64,000 nucleotides of DNA, taken from positions 34,040,501-34,104,500 of the forward strand of contig BSBN01000213.1 in NCBI GenBank assembly GCA_027924645.1. Direction: 5' to 3'. A program made the position numbers and the translations under genes. Within the stretch, counting starts at the first letter, position 1. Each line of letters opens with the position of its first letter. Positions 1 to 11,227 of this stretch are shown here, piece after piece. The notes below the pieces were generated by a model. It did not search any database. It saw nothing but the letters and a program-made list of their open reading frames with translations, and was not told the origin of the DNA. This DNA is from Cunninghamia lanceolata (lineage: Eukaryota; Streptophyta; Pinopsida; Cupressales; Cupressaceae).

Positions 1-410
1 GACTTTTTCAATTTGCAAACCAAATTTTCTTTACCTTTCACTATGTAATGCTCTGGTTGTGACATGTTGATTTCTTCCTCCAAATCACCATGAAGGAAAG
101 TTGTCTTCACATCCATCTATTCTACCTCTAAGTCATAAGTAGCTGCAAGAGATAACAAGAATTGAATGGATGTCAGCTTTGCAATGGGAGAGAAAATCGC
201 ACCATAATCAATTCCCTCCACTTGGGAGTACCCCTTTGCAACTAATCTAGCCTTGTACTTTTCAACACTTCCATCTACACTGAATTTCTTCTTGAACACC
301 CATTTGCATCTAGTAGGTTTTTGTCCATCAGGCAAAGGCACCAAGTCCCATATTTTGTTCTTTTCCAAAGAAGCCATCTCATCCTCCATGGCCTCCTTCT
401 AGGAACCTGC
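1..410 (-). pseudogene. copia reverse transcriptase, N-terminal part (decayed)
   Basis: The open segment 117-389 encodes the typical start of copia RT: EAMEDEM, KWVFKKKF, YKARLVAKGYSQ and FSPIAKL, where the usual text is FSPVAKL/VVKL. Reading on in the same frame after a TAG near 117 gives MDVKTTFLHGDLEEEI, the conserved block with the first catalytic Asp. A second in-frame TAG lies upstream (near 398). Both stops sit where family members commonly have Gln, consistent with CAG to TAG. The YVDD box and RNase H are outside the window. Expected function of the intact domain: reverse transcription of element RNA in virus-like particles. Confidence 0.9.
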
Positions 411-527
411 ATCTTTCATGCCCATAGCCTCTTTCACAGTTCTAGGCTCATCAGTGTTAGTAAGTAAAGCAAATGCACAACTAGAATCAAGTAATGAATA
501 ACCAAGCCTATCAGGTTGCTTTCTTGT

Positions 528-1660
528 TCATGTAGACCTCCTCAATGGCTGAGGTTGAGGTTCTACTTCTTCTTCTGAGCTTTCAGAGCTACTAGAGCTC
601 TCCTCATCATCAGGTCTCAATGGGTCTATCTGTTCAGTCTTCTTAGGGGTAGAAGGAAACTGAACCACATCTTCTTTCTTTTCTGTCTGTTCTAGCTGTA
701 GAACAACAGAAGATGGTGTTAGCTCTCTAAAGATAACACTTCTGCTATACAACACTTTTTTAGCCACCAAATCCCAAAGCTTGTATCCTTTCACACTGAC
801 ACCATAGCCAATGAAAATACATATAACAACCTTGTTCTCCAATTTAGACCTTTTCTCCCTAAGCACATGAGCATATGCCTCACAACCAAAAACACAAAGA
901 TGTCTAACTGAAGGCTTCTTACCAGACCACACCTCCATAGGTGTCTTACTAACAAGAGCTGATGTAGGAGATCTGTTTACCAGATAGTGAGCAGTGGCAA
1001 TAGCTTCAGCCCAAAACTTTTGTTCGAGGCTTGCTCCACTAAGCATACTCCTAGCCTTCTCCATCAGTGTCCTATTCATCCTCTTTGCAACTCCATTTTG
1101 ATGCAGGGTATATGGAGTTGTCTTATGCCTTTCAATCCCTTTCTCTTTACAAAACTTATTGAACTCTGCCGAACAAAACTCACCACCATTATCAGTTCTC
1201 AAACACTTAATCTTTTTACTAGTCTGATTTTCAACAAAGGCTTTAAACTCCTTAAACTGACTAAAGACTTCAGTCTTGCTTCTGATAAAATAAACCCATG
1301 TCCTTCTACTATAATCATCTATGAAAGATACAAAATATACAGATTTTGAAATTGAAGGAACATTAATAGGACCAAACACATTAGAATGAATTAGATCTAA
1401 TACACTAGAAGATGTGAGAACTAGAGTAAAACTGAACATGGTTTTGCTTTCCATAAATGCAATGTTTGCAAAAGTCAAACTCAAGATTACAATCATTTAA
1501 GCCCTCAACAAGGTTTTTATTTTTCAAGGTACGCAGACCCTTCTCACCAATGTGGCCATATCTCAAATGCCATAACATAGTCTTTTCAGCAGGAAGCTTA
1601 GCTTCCATAGCACGTGCACTACCATCGAAACTATTACAATAGATTTCTTCACTGCTCATT
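528..1660 (-). pseudogene. copia GAG-pre-integrase and integrase core (catalytically dead)
   Basis: The upstream part (1405-1659) holds the zinc-binding pre-integrase segment WHLRYGH ... CKHC. The main ORF (528-1496) holds the integrase core: FIDDYSRRTWVYF, LRTDNGGEF, HQNGVAKRMNRTL, then FGCEAYAHV and a Ser/Glu-rich linker towards RT. A frameshift separates the two parts near 1420-1440. In family members the first catalytic Asp lies in LIHSDV and the catalytic Glu in GVAERMNRT. Here they read LIHSNV and GVAKRMNRT, so two of the three DDE residues are gone; the middle Asp (RTDNGGEF) remains. Both changes fit G-to-A transitions. Confidence 0.93.
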
Positions 1661-1889
1661 CAGATGGTGGGGGTGAAGTGACTACAACTCATTTCTTTGA
1701 GTCAGAAGAACTATTGCACTATGAAGTGCATGCCTCTAGCTGAAACAGAGTACCTCTCTAAGTACCCTTCGCAAGCACCATAGATCCTCTAGTCATCTTG
1801 CATCCATCCTTTGAAAAGACAACCTGCACACCTGCATTATTCAACATACTTATAGAAAGTAGGTTTTGTGCAAGGCCTGGAATGTGCAT

Positions 1890-2837
1890 AACTCCAGTGA
1901 TCCCCTTCACTCATCCATCAGGGAATCAAATTGAGTGAACCAGTCTTGATGCGAAGTCATGTGGAATGATGCACCAAAATCAATCAACCACATATCATCA
2001 AATGCATGGGTGGCCAGGGCTGCGATGAAGACATCACCATCATCTTGTGACTTTTTAGAATCTGAATAAGGAGATTTCTTCTTCTTTTTCTTCTCCTCGT
2101 TGCATTCCTTTCAGAAATGCCTAGTTTTACCACAGTTCCAACAAAGAGCCTTGGACTTTCCAAGAGATTTGGATCTCCCACAGGATTTGGATCTGCCCTT
2201 CTCAGCTTTCTTGTCCTTCTTTTTTCCTTTCTCTTTGGGTCTACCACAAACTGCAAGAGCCTCTTTGGCTGCCTTAGAAGACTTCCTCTGCATTTCTTCA
2301 GATAACAGCGAGGGCACCACATCTTCCATCTTGAAGGTGGTAGTGGTGCTTCTGATAGCCATGACAAGATGATCCAAGGAATCTAGAAAAGATCAAAGCA
2401 GGGTCATGCAACAATCCTCCTCCTCCATTTTTACACCAACAGATGTCAACTGTACAACGACCATGTTGAAAGCATTCATGTGGTCCACAACAGATCCTTC
2501 ATCTTCCATCTTTAGAGCGACTTCTTTTTCAGAAAAAGTTTGTTTACCAAGGACTTGGCCTGACAAACATCACCCAACTTCTTCCAAAGATCTTTTGTTC
2601 TCTTCTCCTCATGGACATTCAACACGACAGAGTCAACTAAACAGAGTCTTATGAGACCCTTAGACTTCTGATCTTTGAGGTCCTAATCAGCTTGTGACAT
2701 TGATGTAGGTTCACACTAGATACCATTTCCCATAGGTCATGATCAACAAGTAGGTCCTCCTCCATCTTGAGTTTCCACAACTCAAAATTAGTGCCATTGA
2801 ATTTCTCAACCTCTAACCTTCTAGATGTGGTTTCCAT
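1890..2837 (-). pseudogene. copia gag and protease segment (decayed)
   Basis: Gag begins at the ATG at 2837, about 115 bases after the PBS, with METTSRRLEVEKFNG and NFELWKLKMEEDL, a typical copia Gag N-terminus. Frameshifts and stops follow. A Lys/Ser-rich stretch ends in a damaged zinc knuckle, CWNCGKTRHF (about 2111-2150; one Gly is replaced). At 1900-1995 the protease start reads WLIDFGASFHMT, where the family has D-S/T-G; the active-site Ser has become Phe. No intact product is possible. Confidence 0.85.
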
Positions 2838-2940
2838 CTCCTTGCTACAACAAGATACAACATACTCTGCACAACACTCCCACTCAATCTAATATCAGCT
2901 CAAAAAACCCCTACCCAACAACTAAGACCAAAACTAGCCA

Positions 2941-2953
2941 GGCTCTGATACCA
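2941..2953 (-). other. Primer-binding site, initiator Met tRNA type
   Basis: The minus strand reads TGGTATCAGAGCC, the standard plant copia PBS matching the 3' end of initiator methionine tRNA. It lies two bases inside the LTR end at 2956 and fixes element orientation. Confidence 0.95.
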
Positions 2954-2955
2954 AC

Positions 2956-4017
2956 TGAAAGGAAGCTAGGTGTGTGGAAATCGCTTCCTACACTACTCTA
3001 ATGAGGGGAGGAGAGTGCAAATTCAATTTTATACTTACTATTACAGCAATGTTAAACCCATTAATAGCGATAATAGAGATATTGCAGCAAACACGTAAAC
3101 AAGAAAGTGAGACAAAAGAAGAGAGACACAAGATATACATGGGGAAAACCCTTATCGGGTGAAAAACCCCACACTCCAAAACCTACACAATGTATTAACA
3201 CAACTGGAATGGTTTACAATACACTTGCAATGCAAGCTCTTAGGAGTCTTTAACACTCATATCTGGAGACAAACCAGTAGCATAATAGTACCTGTCAATC
3301 CTGTAATACATCTCCTCCTCAAAGCACCTATTTATATAGAAAATGCAAGGCAAAATTGCCTCTATCTTGGAATGGGCATCCAACTTGGCCTCATGGCCCA
3401 AAACCCATGCCTATGGACACTTGGTCAACATTGTAAGATACATCTGACACTTGTCCACACACCCCATCCCAAAGAGGGCACCTATTTCCAAAATGGGCTA
3501 TGACAGATGCTCTTACGACTCTTACGACCATCATAGAATCTGTCATAGCATTTACAACTTACAGCTGTAAGAGAATCTATCATACACAGGCTATAAATAG
3601 CATATTCTCTTACAACATGTCATAGTCCACCTTGGGGTGCCCAAAGATGCCTTTTTCAAAGATTCTCTTTGACACATGTCTTCACCTGTCATAGAATCTC
3701 CTATTTCCAACTCTTACATGTCATAACTTCGTCATTAGAATCTGTCATGACCGTTATGGTCAATATTCCCTTACACAACATCCAAGATGTTGACACATGG
3801 AAAAATATTCCTACCACAAAGTGGGATGCCTATCTCTTCATGTGAGGACAAAATTACAAGTTGTCATCTTCCATGTAGGATGACACATCACCGTGCCACA
3901 TCCCACAAGATGACAATATGAATTTACAATTTAATTTACAACATAGGCAATGAATAAATAAATACAATGAAAATAATACAAGGAATTACCAAGGTTGAGA
4001 CACCTTAATTCCCAACA
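2956..4017 (-). repeat. 5' LTR of the copia element
   Basis: On the minus strand the LTR starts TGTTGGGAATTAAGG (at 4017) and ends CCTTTCA (at 2956), with TG...CA ends, directly before the PBS. Length is 1,062 bp. The stretch near 3140-3175 (on the minus strand a GGGGTTTTTCACC then GGGTTTTCCCC pair) resembles the R region of many plant copia LTRs. Short repeats around CTTACGACTC and TGTCATAG variants fill 3500-3770. The partner LTR is outside the window. Confidence 0.92.
3327..3340 (-). promoter_or_regulatory. Probable TATA box of the copia LTR
   Basis: The minus strand reads TCTATATAAATAGG, a good plant TATA box inside the LTR, with the PBS about 380 bases downstream. Transcription would run towards lower coordinates into gag. 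Confidence 0.6.
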
Positions 4018-4419
4018 AAAATAATAGAAATTTGCATCAAGATCATTCATCTAACACATAACACATATGATTGAGAAGGATAACCTACTAATTTTATTGA
4101 GAAAAATGGAATTTCTGCTTACAAATGTCTAAAAATTGCTTGAAAATACATAAAATGTTGATGTTAAACAATGAATAATTCTAATTTTTGAGTTACAATG
4201 CAATGTTTTCTTGCTATGAGAAAAGAAAATCTAGAAATAACTAAGGAAAAAAGCACCTGTGTGCTTGGTTTTGATAAAAGAAGTCTTCTTCAAAGAAGGT
4301 TTAGTCTGCATGCTTAGACTGGGCACTTGAGGAAGTGAACTCCAACTGAATCGAACTGATCTCCATTGCATGAGATTGATTGGAAATGGTGCCTTCAATT
4401 AATTTGGATGAACTAGAAG

Positions 4420-4800
4420 TTGTTGGGCGTACAAGGCAAAAAAGCCTTTGTTTTAGGACTCCAAACTGCCCCAAAATGTGTGATTTTAGCTTCAAACTTC
4501 TCTCAACTCTAGTTAGAACCATATGGGCCTCCTAAGTAGGCCTAAAATGCCTCTAAGTGCCTCTAAACTAAATGTTTTAGGTCTATTAATTCTCTATTAT
4601 CTCATATGCATGATAGGCATGTGATTTGCATGAATTTTGGCTTTCTTGGGCGTGTAAAGTGAAAAGGCCATGTTTTAAGGGGTCAAAAATGCCCCTAACT
4701 GCATGCTTATACCTTTAAAACACTTCCTAGTCATTGATTTAGCCATGTAAGGTCTTAAACAAGTCTAAAACTACCTATGGATGTCTCTAGACTGCATTTT
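4420..4800. repeat. Degenerate tandem duplication
   Basis: Two loosely similar blocks (about 4419-4580 and 4653-4796) share the order TTGGGCGT, a GGCAAAAAAGCC or GAAAAGGCC motif, GTTTTAGG or GTTTTAAGG, a run of CCCC, and later AAGTAGGCCTAAAA or AAGGTCTTAAA. Divergence is high, so the duplication is old; unit limits are approximate. Confidence 0.4.
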
Positions 4801-4846
4801 GTGCCTTGTGGAATGATGAACTAGCCAATTTTTTCCCTACCGATTT

Positions 4847-4889
4847 CACATATTGTGTATTTCACCAAGGTTGAAATACACAATGTGTG
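4847..4889. other. Long inverted repeat (18-bp stem)
   Basis: The left arm 4847-4864 and right arm 4872-4889 are inverted copies matching at 17 of 18 positions (core ATTGTGTATTTCA), separated by the 7-base loop ccaaggt. It lies in DNA with no recognised gene. It could be a small palindromic insertion, a miniature inverted-repeat relic or a hairpin by chance. Confidence 0.75.
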
Positions 4890-5719
4890 ATTCAACCTTG
4901 GGATTTTGTCTTGTATTTTCTTTACTGATCTCTTGTCTTGTGAAGCTTTACCTTTCCAAATAGACTTGGACCTTCATGTTGCTTCCTATGATCTCTATTC
5001 TTGTGACATCTCTGCTCTTGCATGCTGTTACTTATCATACATCCAATTTCTATCACTATCCTCGAGGCCTTTCCACTATCTAGTCATGCACTATCTCACT
5101 GTTAGAGCTTCAACATAATGAATCATCGCTCACAGTCTACTCAAAAGAGTAAGATAAAACACAGTGAGATTTAATGACACAAAACCTCCATGTCACCTCA
5201 TTTTGACACCTCACAGCCTACTCAAAAGGTCATCAAGGTCTTCTCACCGTTGTCTTTATCACTGTACTCCTAGGTGTTGACAATTTCTTCTTCAAGTTTG
5301 CAATTCTTTGGACCTATAGTTGACCCCACAACTCCACCTCCAATCTATCTTCTTCCTAGTTATGTTTGACAAGGCAAAACAATATCTTTGTCAGGATTTT
5401 GAGCATCTCTTCTAATTTCTTTGGTCTGATATGAGGCTTATAGGTTCTTGGTAGGCTTAATGATGATCCTGCAAGATCTCATATACTACTCCTCTCTGAT
5501 CCTAACAACCCCATATCACTGCTACTATCTCTCATGCTAGACTTGTATTCTTCTTTGTCAGGGACTTAGCAGGTTGGAACCATTCCTCCATTGATGGATA
5601 TAGTCTTAGTGTTAACCTTCAAGGTTTGATCCCTCATTCTTGGTCATTCTCATGACTTTTTTATGTTCCTAGAAACAATCATTCCAATAAATAAGATGAC
5701 TGCCATGAGAATAGTCCTT

Positions 5720-5968
5720 CTAAAGGTTGTTTTACTATTTTGAAATAGTCCCTTTTATATTTGCAATGACCATTTTGATACAGTCATTTCATGACTATTT
5801 TATCACTGTTTTGTGACATACATTCCAATTGTTTACAATGACTATTTTATAATAGTCATTTCATGACTATTTTAATTGTTTTATATAGTCATTTTATCCC
5901 TGTTTAATGATTGTTTTGATACAGTCAATGATGACTATTTTATCACTATTTTGTGACATACATTGCAT
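5720..5968. repeat. Degenerate minisatellite based on TGACTATTTTAT
   Basis: Repeated variants of TGACTATTTTAT, ATAGTCATTT and TTTTGTGACATACATT fill this stretch. The longest pair is at about 5788-5826 and 5930-5966, both ending GTGACATACATT. Spacing is irregular. No coding function is apparent. Confidence 0.6.
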
Positions 5969-7430
5969 CTTCTAAGTTGTATTTGTATGCAATGTGGATT
6001 GTCAAACCTTCTACTTGTCTTACACTATGAACTCTGGGCATAGAAGAATTCTACCATTGTCTTGTGAAATGCTACCTACTATCCATACTGCAACCTTAAA
6101 CAATGGGCTCTTAAGGTTATCACTATCAACCATTCATAATAGTCAAAGTACCAGATACAAAACTGCTAGAAACTTTAGGTAGTTTTGACAACTTTTACTT
6201 GATCACATAGCTCCTGCAAACCTAAGCTTCCACACAATGATGATAAAACCATACATACATTTGCCAAAACTTCTTTAGGGGCTTGAAAAATTTACCAGGT
6301 CATTCATCATATCAAAACTCTTGCACATTTACTCTACATCTACCATGATCTTCACATGTACCTCTATATTTCTCTTGTTGATGGGACCCAAAGATCCAAA
6401 TTTTACCTAACTTTTCATTCTTCAAAAGGTGTTATGCCTTTCTTTGGAGCTCTAAGACCCCATCAAAAAGATAAGGCAAAGCATCTGTCAATCTTAGGCT
6501 CTATTCCAATCCAACTGCATCATTTAACTCTACCTTTAGCCTCCCTCATGAGACTTCTAAGTTTTGGAGATATCATGCATGGAGACTTCTCTTTGCACAT
6601 GCATAACCATAGTTCTTAAGTAGGTCTTTACTCACTGCCACCTTTCTGTGTTAAAAAAACATGTGATAGTTTATGGATATATCCATGGATCTCATCTAGG
6701 ACAGTCCAAATCATTCATAAGGACTAAAAGACCTTGAAGAACCCTCACCATTTTCTTCCTCTCTACATCATTGTTCATGGAACCCAATAGAGATCAGTTC
6801 CACGGTCTCCTTCATTTTCTGTCTATCATACTTTCTCTACCAGTTACTTCAAGATCCATGAGGCTATCTCTAGCCATGACAAGGAAAACTTTATGCTGCC
6901 ATGGAACCTGTCAAGCACGGATAGAAAACCTAAAAGAAAGGAGGTTTAGGTCAATGCAACTAACCCTAACCCATCAAAACTAGCCTTACTCATATCCTCG
7001 ACCTAACTTGATATACCATGAGTTAAAATTGTATGAAAGCAAACTTTTTATTTGAAACTCCCTCCCTCCAAGTCATGCCTGAGCCTTTTGACAAAAAAGT
7101 TTTCCAAAACCTTTTGGATGTGGAACATTAGATTTTTTGCCTTTTAACTCATTGACTTGTAATTTTTTGCAAGGCTAAAAGTCTTTATCATATGTATACT
7201 TGCCAAAAAAATTTGCTTTACATTAACAAGGCTCATTCCAAAGTTTTAAAGGTTCAAAAGAACCACAAAATGAATGAGATTTTGACTTATTACCTTGAAA
7301 ACCAAATTCAAATTATCCAAACTAAGATTTAAGACCTTAATCTTCTACAAACTCTATAGACCTTTTGATGACTATTTGAGCCTAATTGGGCAAAATATGT
7401 CAACATAAATAGGAGCAACTAGTGGTGCAA

Positions 7431-8399
7431 TGATGCAGGAGCATCCGGAAGCATTCAATTCAGTTGGGATAGTTAACAACAAGTTACAAAGTATCGAGAG
7501 ATTGACCTTGGAGAATACCACATTTTATAGCATTTGCATATTAGAGCTGCAGAGTTGGAAGTAGCATCTAGACATAGTCATCTACAACCTATCCAAAATT
7601 TAGATCATTCAGGTTTGATTCCAGAAAGATATCACTATCAGAAGATTACTTGTTTTTACCTGTTTTCACAGAGTAGAGTCAATAGTGCTTAGTGAAGTCT
7701 AATCATCTTACAGAGCAATTTTGTGACTTGCAAAGCTTAAAGGAACATTATTCAAGGAAGTATAGGACTTGGCCAACCTTCATGGAGATCTACACAAAGT
7801 TCTATGCATCAGTGGAGCATTACCTTATGTTTAGGTCTGACCTATCCATGTCTACACGTTTCATACTAGCTGTTACAATTAGGCCGACTTGATAATGTTA
7901 TGAAGGCTTGCAAAGGATATAAATGAAGGATAAATGTTTGTTTCAAGGTAGTGAATAAATAAGTATCAAGTGTGCGAAGTTATGAAGCATGATGATAAGT
8001 GTTTTGATCCAAAGAAGTAGAATTGAAGTAGATAGCAGAGCAGAGAGTAGAAGAAGTTGAAGAACAGATAGTTGAGAAGAAGGTGATGGAAATCATGAAA
8101 GAGTGTTGTTATATAAATATTTTGTAACCCTGGGATGTGGCCTAGCATTTGTAAAGCCCTAGAGGCATATGTAATGTGTTTTGAGATCATAATATAAGAG
8201 GAATGAGCTTTGAAGGCTAGGTTTTTTCCCTGTTAGGGTTTTCCTATGATATATCTCGTGTCATGTGCTTATGAATGTTTCTTTCTTTTTGTTGTTAGTT
8301 ATTTCCTTCCGTTGCATCTCTGATTGATCATGTTGTTAATAGTTTAAGGATGCAAGGTTGGATAGTCCCTCATCGGACCCTCCTACCTTGACTGCATCA
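7431..8399 (+). repeat. 5' LTR of the non-autonomous element (full copy)
   Basis: 969 bp from TGATGCAGGAGCA to CTGCATCA. Similarity to 11228-12126 runs through the whole length, for example ATTCAATTCAGTTGGGA against ATTCAATTTAGTTGGGA near the start. A TATAAAT at 7918-7924 is a possible TATA box. Divergence from the other copy is considerable, so the element is old. Confidence 0.9.
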
Positions 8400-8401
8400 A
8401 G

Positions 8402-9040
8402 AGGACTTGGCCAAACTTCATGGAGATCCGCATGAAGTTCTATGCATTAGCAGAGCAATACCTTATGTTTAGGTCCAACCTATCTGTGTCTACACATTTC
8501 ATACTAGATGTTGCAATTAGGTTGACTTGATAATGTTATGAAGACTTGTGAAGGATATAAATGAAGAATAAATGTTTGTTTCAAGGCAGTGAATGAATAA
8601 GGATCAAGTGTGTGAATCTATGAAGCGCGATGATAAGTATTTTGATCCAAATAAGAAGCAAACCTCAAGCAGAGAGTAGAGTAGAGAGCATAAGAAGTTG
8701 AAGAATAGATAGTTGAGAAGAAGGTGATGGAAATCATGAAAGAGTGTTGTTATATGAATATTTTGTAACCCTAGGCTGCGGTCTAGCATTTGTAAAGCCC
8801 TAGAGGCATATGTAATGTGTTTTGAGATCATAATATAAGAGGAATGGGCTTTGAAGACTAGGTTTTTTCCCTATTAGTGTTTTCCCAGGATATATCTTAT
8901 GTCATGTTCTTATGAATGTTTCTTTCTTTTTGTTGTTAGTTACTTCCTTCTATTGCATCTCTAATTGATCATGTTGTTAATAGTTTAAGGCTACAAGGTT
9001 GGACAGTCCCTCGTTGGACCCTCCTACCTTGACTGCATCA
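8402..9040 (+). repeat. Tandem partial duplicate of the 5' LTR
   Basis: This 639-bp block repeats 7764-8399 and ends at the same LTR end, CTGCATCA, directly before the PBS. The joint reads TGCATCA-AG then AGGACTTGG: AG are the first two bases of the interior, so the duplicated segment ran from LTR offset 334 to two bases past the LTR end, joined at an AG microhomology. The copies have diverged by substitutions and small indels. The 3' LTR shows no such duplication. Confidence 0.9.
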
Positions 9041-9042
9041 AG

Positions 9043-9057
9043 TGGTATCCAAGCTGG
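9043..9057 (+). other. Primer-binding site of the non-autonomous element
   Basis: TGGTATCCAAGCTGG lies two bases after the LTR end. It resembles the common initiator-Met PBS (TGGTATCAGAGC) with changes, either a different primer tRNA or mutational decay. Confidence 0.7.
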
Positions 9058-9197
9058 TTGCAAATCTTTTGGGAAGGACGACAGTGTTGAAAGAAGTATG
9101 AAACCCTAGAAGTAACAAGTGTCACCGCTGAAGAAGATCAAGGAAAGAAATATTTGGGTAATCTTTTCAAATTAAGTTGTTTTCCTAATTTGTTTCA

Positions 9198-10451
9198 ATG
9201 GGGAAGATTGGAAAAAGGTTGGAGAAAGAGAATGAAAACCTAATGTGCAAAAAGGATATTTTGGAAGAAGAATTGTGCAAAATCAAAATGTGTAATTTAG
9301 AGTTGATGGAAAGAATAAAAGAACTAGGAGAAGACAAATATGATGCTCTTGAAGAAGAACTAAAAATTATAAGAAGGAGAAATGAAGAACTGGAAGTAGA
9401 GCTGAAATTGTTTGAGGATGTTGAAAAGAGATTTGAAGAATTGGAAGAAGGATTCAAGTTGTTTGGAAAGGTGGAAAAGAGAAATAGAGACTTGGAGGAA
9501 AATTTAGAAGAGCTAAAGAAGGAAAATAGTCTACAGGAGAGTGAAATATCAGGATTGAAGGAACAAGTTAATCAGTTAGAGCAGTCACTTGCAGTATGCA
9601 GAGAAGAGAATGAAAGTCTGAGATCTAAACCTGAACTTTGTGATGTTTATTGTGACACTATTGATTTGTGTAATGATGTAGAAGCTTCTTTAGATAGTGA
9701 GATTGAAGATGACAATGTAACTAAACCTACAGTTGTTGGTGATGGAATTGGTTTCAAAATCATACACAGAATGGGATATGAAGGACAAGGATTGGGAAAG
9801 CATCAGCAAGGAATTACAAAACCTATTGAACTAGTAATAAGATCAAGAAGTGAAGGCCTTAGATATGATAGAGTTAAGGATGCTATTGAAAATTCAAACA
9901 AATCAAATCAGGGAAGAAGAGGTATGTATTGTTCACATTGTAATAGACATGAACATGAAAAGGAATTATGTTGGGATCTATACCCTTGTAAGTTTTGTGG
10001 ATTGAGGAATCATTCTGAAAAGATGTGTTGGAATAAAATGAGGAGGAGAAGGCCTATGACATATTGTAAGTAGATGGATTATGGATGGATTGATGGAGCA
10101 AAATGGAAACATGTTACTTGTATGTTTAGAAGGTTGTATAGTTGGAAATATTCTTATGTTGCAAAGGAAAGAAGATATGGATCAGGATGCAGAGAAAGCA
10201 GATCTTATGCGGAGTAGAATAAGAACAATATTTCAAACTACAGAGGAAGAAATGATAGGAGTCATAATTCTTATTGCAATGAAGGATACAAAAGAAATGA
10301 AAGAGGATTTGATAGAAGACCATTCAGGAGAACCTGTTTTCAAGTTTGGAGAAGAAAAGAATCAAACAATGAAAGTCAACAAGAACCTATTACTAGAGAG
10401 GCTAATGATGAGGAGACATTAACTGATGTAGAGGAAGTTTATGCAGAATAA
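9198..10451 (+). pseudogene. Coiled-coil / G-patch / zinc-finger protein of the non-autonomous element
   Basis: An open frame of 291 codons (9198-10073) has a Lys/Glu/Leu-rich coiled coil (residues about 1-140), an acidic linker, a G-patch-like motif (about 182-220: IGFKIIHRMGYEGQGLGKHQQG then PI) and two Cys/His clusters (MYCSHCNRHEHEKELCW; CKFCGLRNHSEKMCW). The same frame continues to a TAA at 10449-10451, interrupted only by TAG at 10071 and TAG near 10213; the tail is rich in Arg, Asn and aromatic residues. The ancestral ORF was thus probably 417 residues. No protease, RT or integrase is seen. It probably served a Gag-like or RNA-binding role; that is inference. The ATG follows the PBS by about 140 bases. 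Confidence 0.8.
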
Positions 10452-10869
10452 GAACCTATTGACTCACTAAGTTTGATAGAGAAACTAGAAGAGGGTGAAG
10501 CATTGATCTTAAGAAGAGTTATATTATAGACTAATCATCAGAGAAAGTAGTGCAAGAGAAAGTTTGTGTGAACAAGTGTGAAGCATAACAGAGAAAGGAA
10601 ATTCATGTTGCAAAGAAAGAAGAAATGACAAGATATTCTACTGGAGTAAAGGAAACATGGATAAAGGAGTAGAGATAAGCATAGGAGAAGTATAAGTAGA
10701 GCAGAAACTATAAGATTTTGATGTGTGAGAGAAACTGTATCTGAAAATAGAGAGCAGAAAGTGTTGCAGAGAAATTTAGGAATGTATTGACTATATCAAA
10801 GGAATTCACATGATTGTTCTAGAGGATGCATGTATGTATTGATTGACTCTTAATTGATTGAAGCAAACA

Positions 10870-11155
10870 TTGAGCTTGAGGCAACTTGCGGAGAAGACTT
10901 GCCTAGACCGCCAATCATTGAGGCAATGCAAGGCTTGCAGGTAGACCGCTGAACCTGGATATGACAAGATGAAGAAATTGAGGTAGCTTGCGGAGAAGAC
11001 TTTCTCAGACCGTCAATCATTAAGGTAGTGCAAGGCTTGCAAGTAGAATGTTGAACTTGGAGGAACTTGAGGTAGTTTTGTAGGATGGACTTGAACAGAC
11101 CGCTGACCTTGAGGCAGTTGCATGTACCTGTGAACAGACCACTAAACCTATTTAA
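10870..11155 (+). repeat. Degenerate ~105-bp tandem repeat before the 3' LTR
   Basis: Blocks starting near 10875 and 10978 share CTTGCGGAGAAGACTT, then AGACCG, CAATCATT and GCAAGGCTTGCA; a weaker third block (about 11065-11155) repeats CAGACCGCTGA and TTGAGG. It is non-coding and sits between the ORF and the 3' LTR. Confidence 0.75.
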
Positions 11156-11227
11156 AGAAACAACATTGATTTTGACATAATATAGACCAAAGTGAAGAGA
11201 CTCACTTTTTAATTAACCCCAAGAGTC

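Larger units (their letters stand above)
1..4017 (-). mobile_element. Ty1/copia LTR retrotransposon, 3' part cut by window start
   Basis: Read on the minus strand the order is 5' LTR (4017 to 2956), Met-type PBS, gag with a zinc knuckle, protease, integrase and the start of reverse transcriptase. Protease-integrase-RT order is diagnostic of Ty1/copia. The rest of RT, RNase H and the 3' LTR lie before base 1. Every ORF carries stops or frameshifts and several catalytic residues are lost, so this copy is dead. A TSD cannot be tested because the other end is outside the window; the bases beyond the LTR are aaaat (4018-4022). Confidence 0.93.
4018..7430. other. Unclassified AT-rich region between two elements
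   Basis: No retroelement domain, LTR end, PBS or convincing gene is visible in these 3.4 kb. All open frames are short (under 90 codons) and lack recognisable motifs. Local structure consists of a degenerate duplication (4420-4800), a hairpin (4847-4889) and repeats built on TGACTATTTTAT (5720-5968). It is probably old degraded transposon DNA, but I cannot name the source. Confidence 0.6.
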
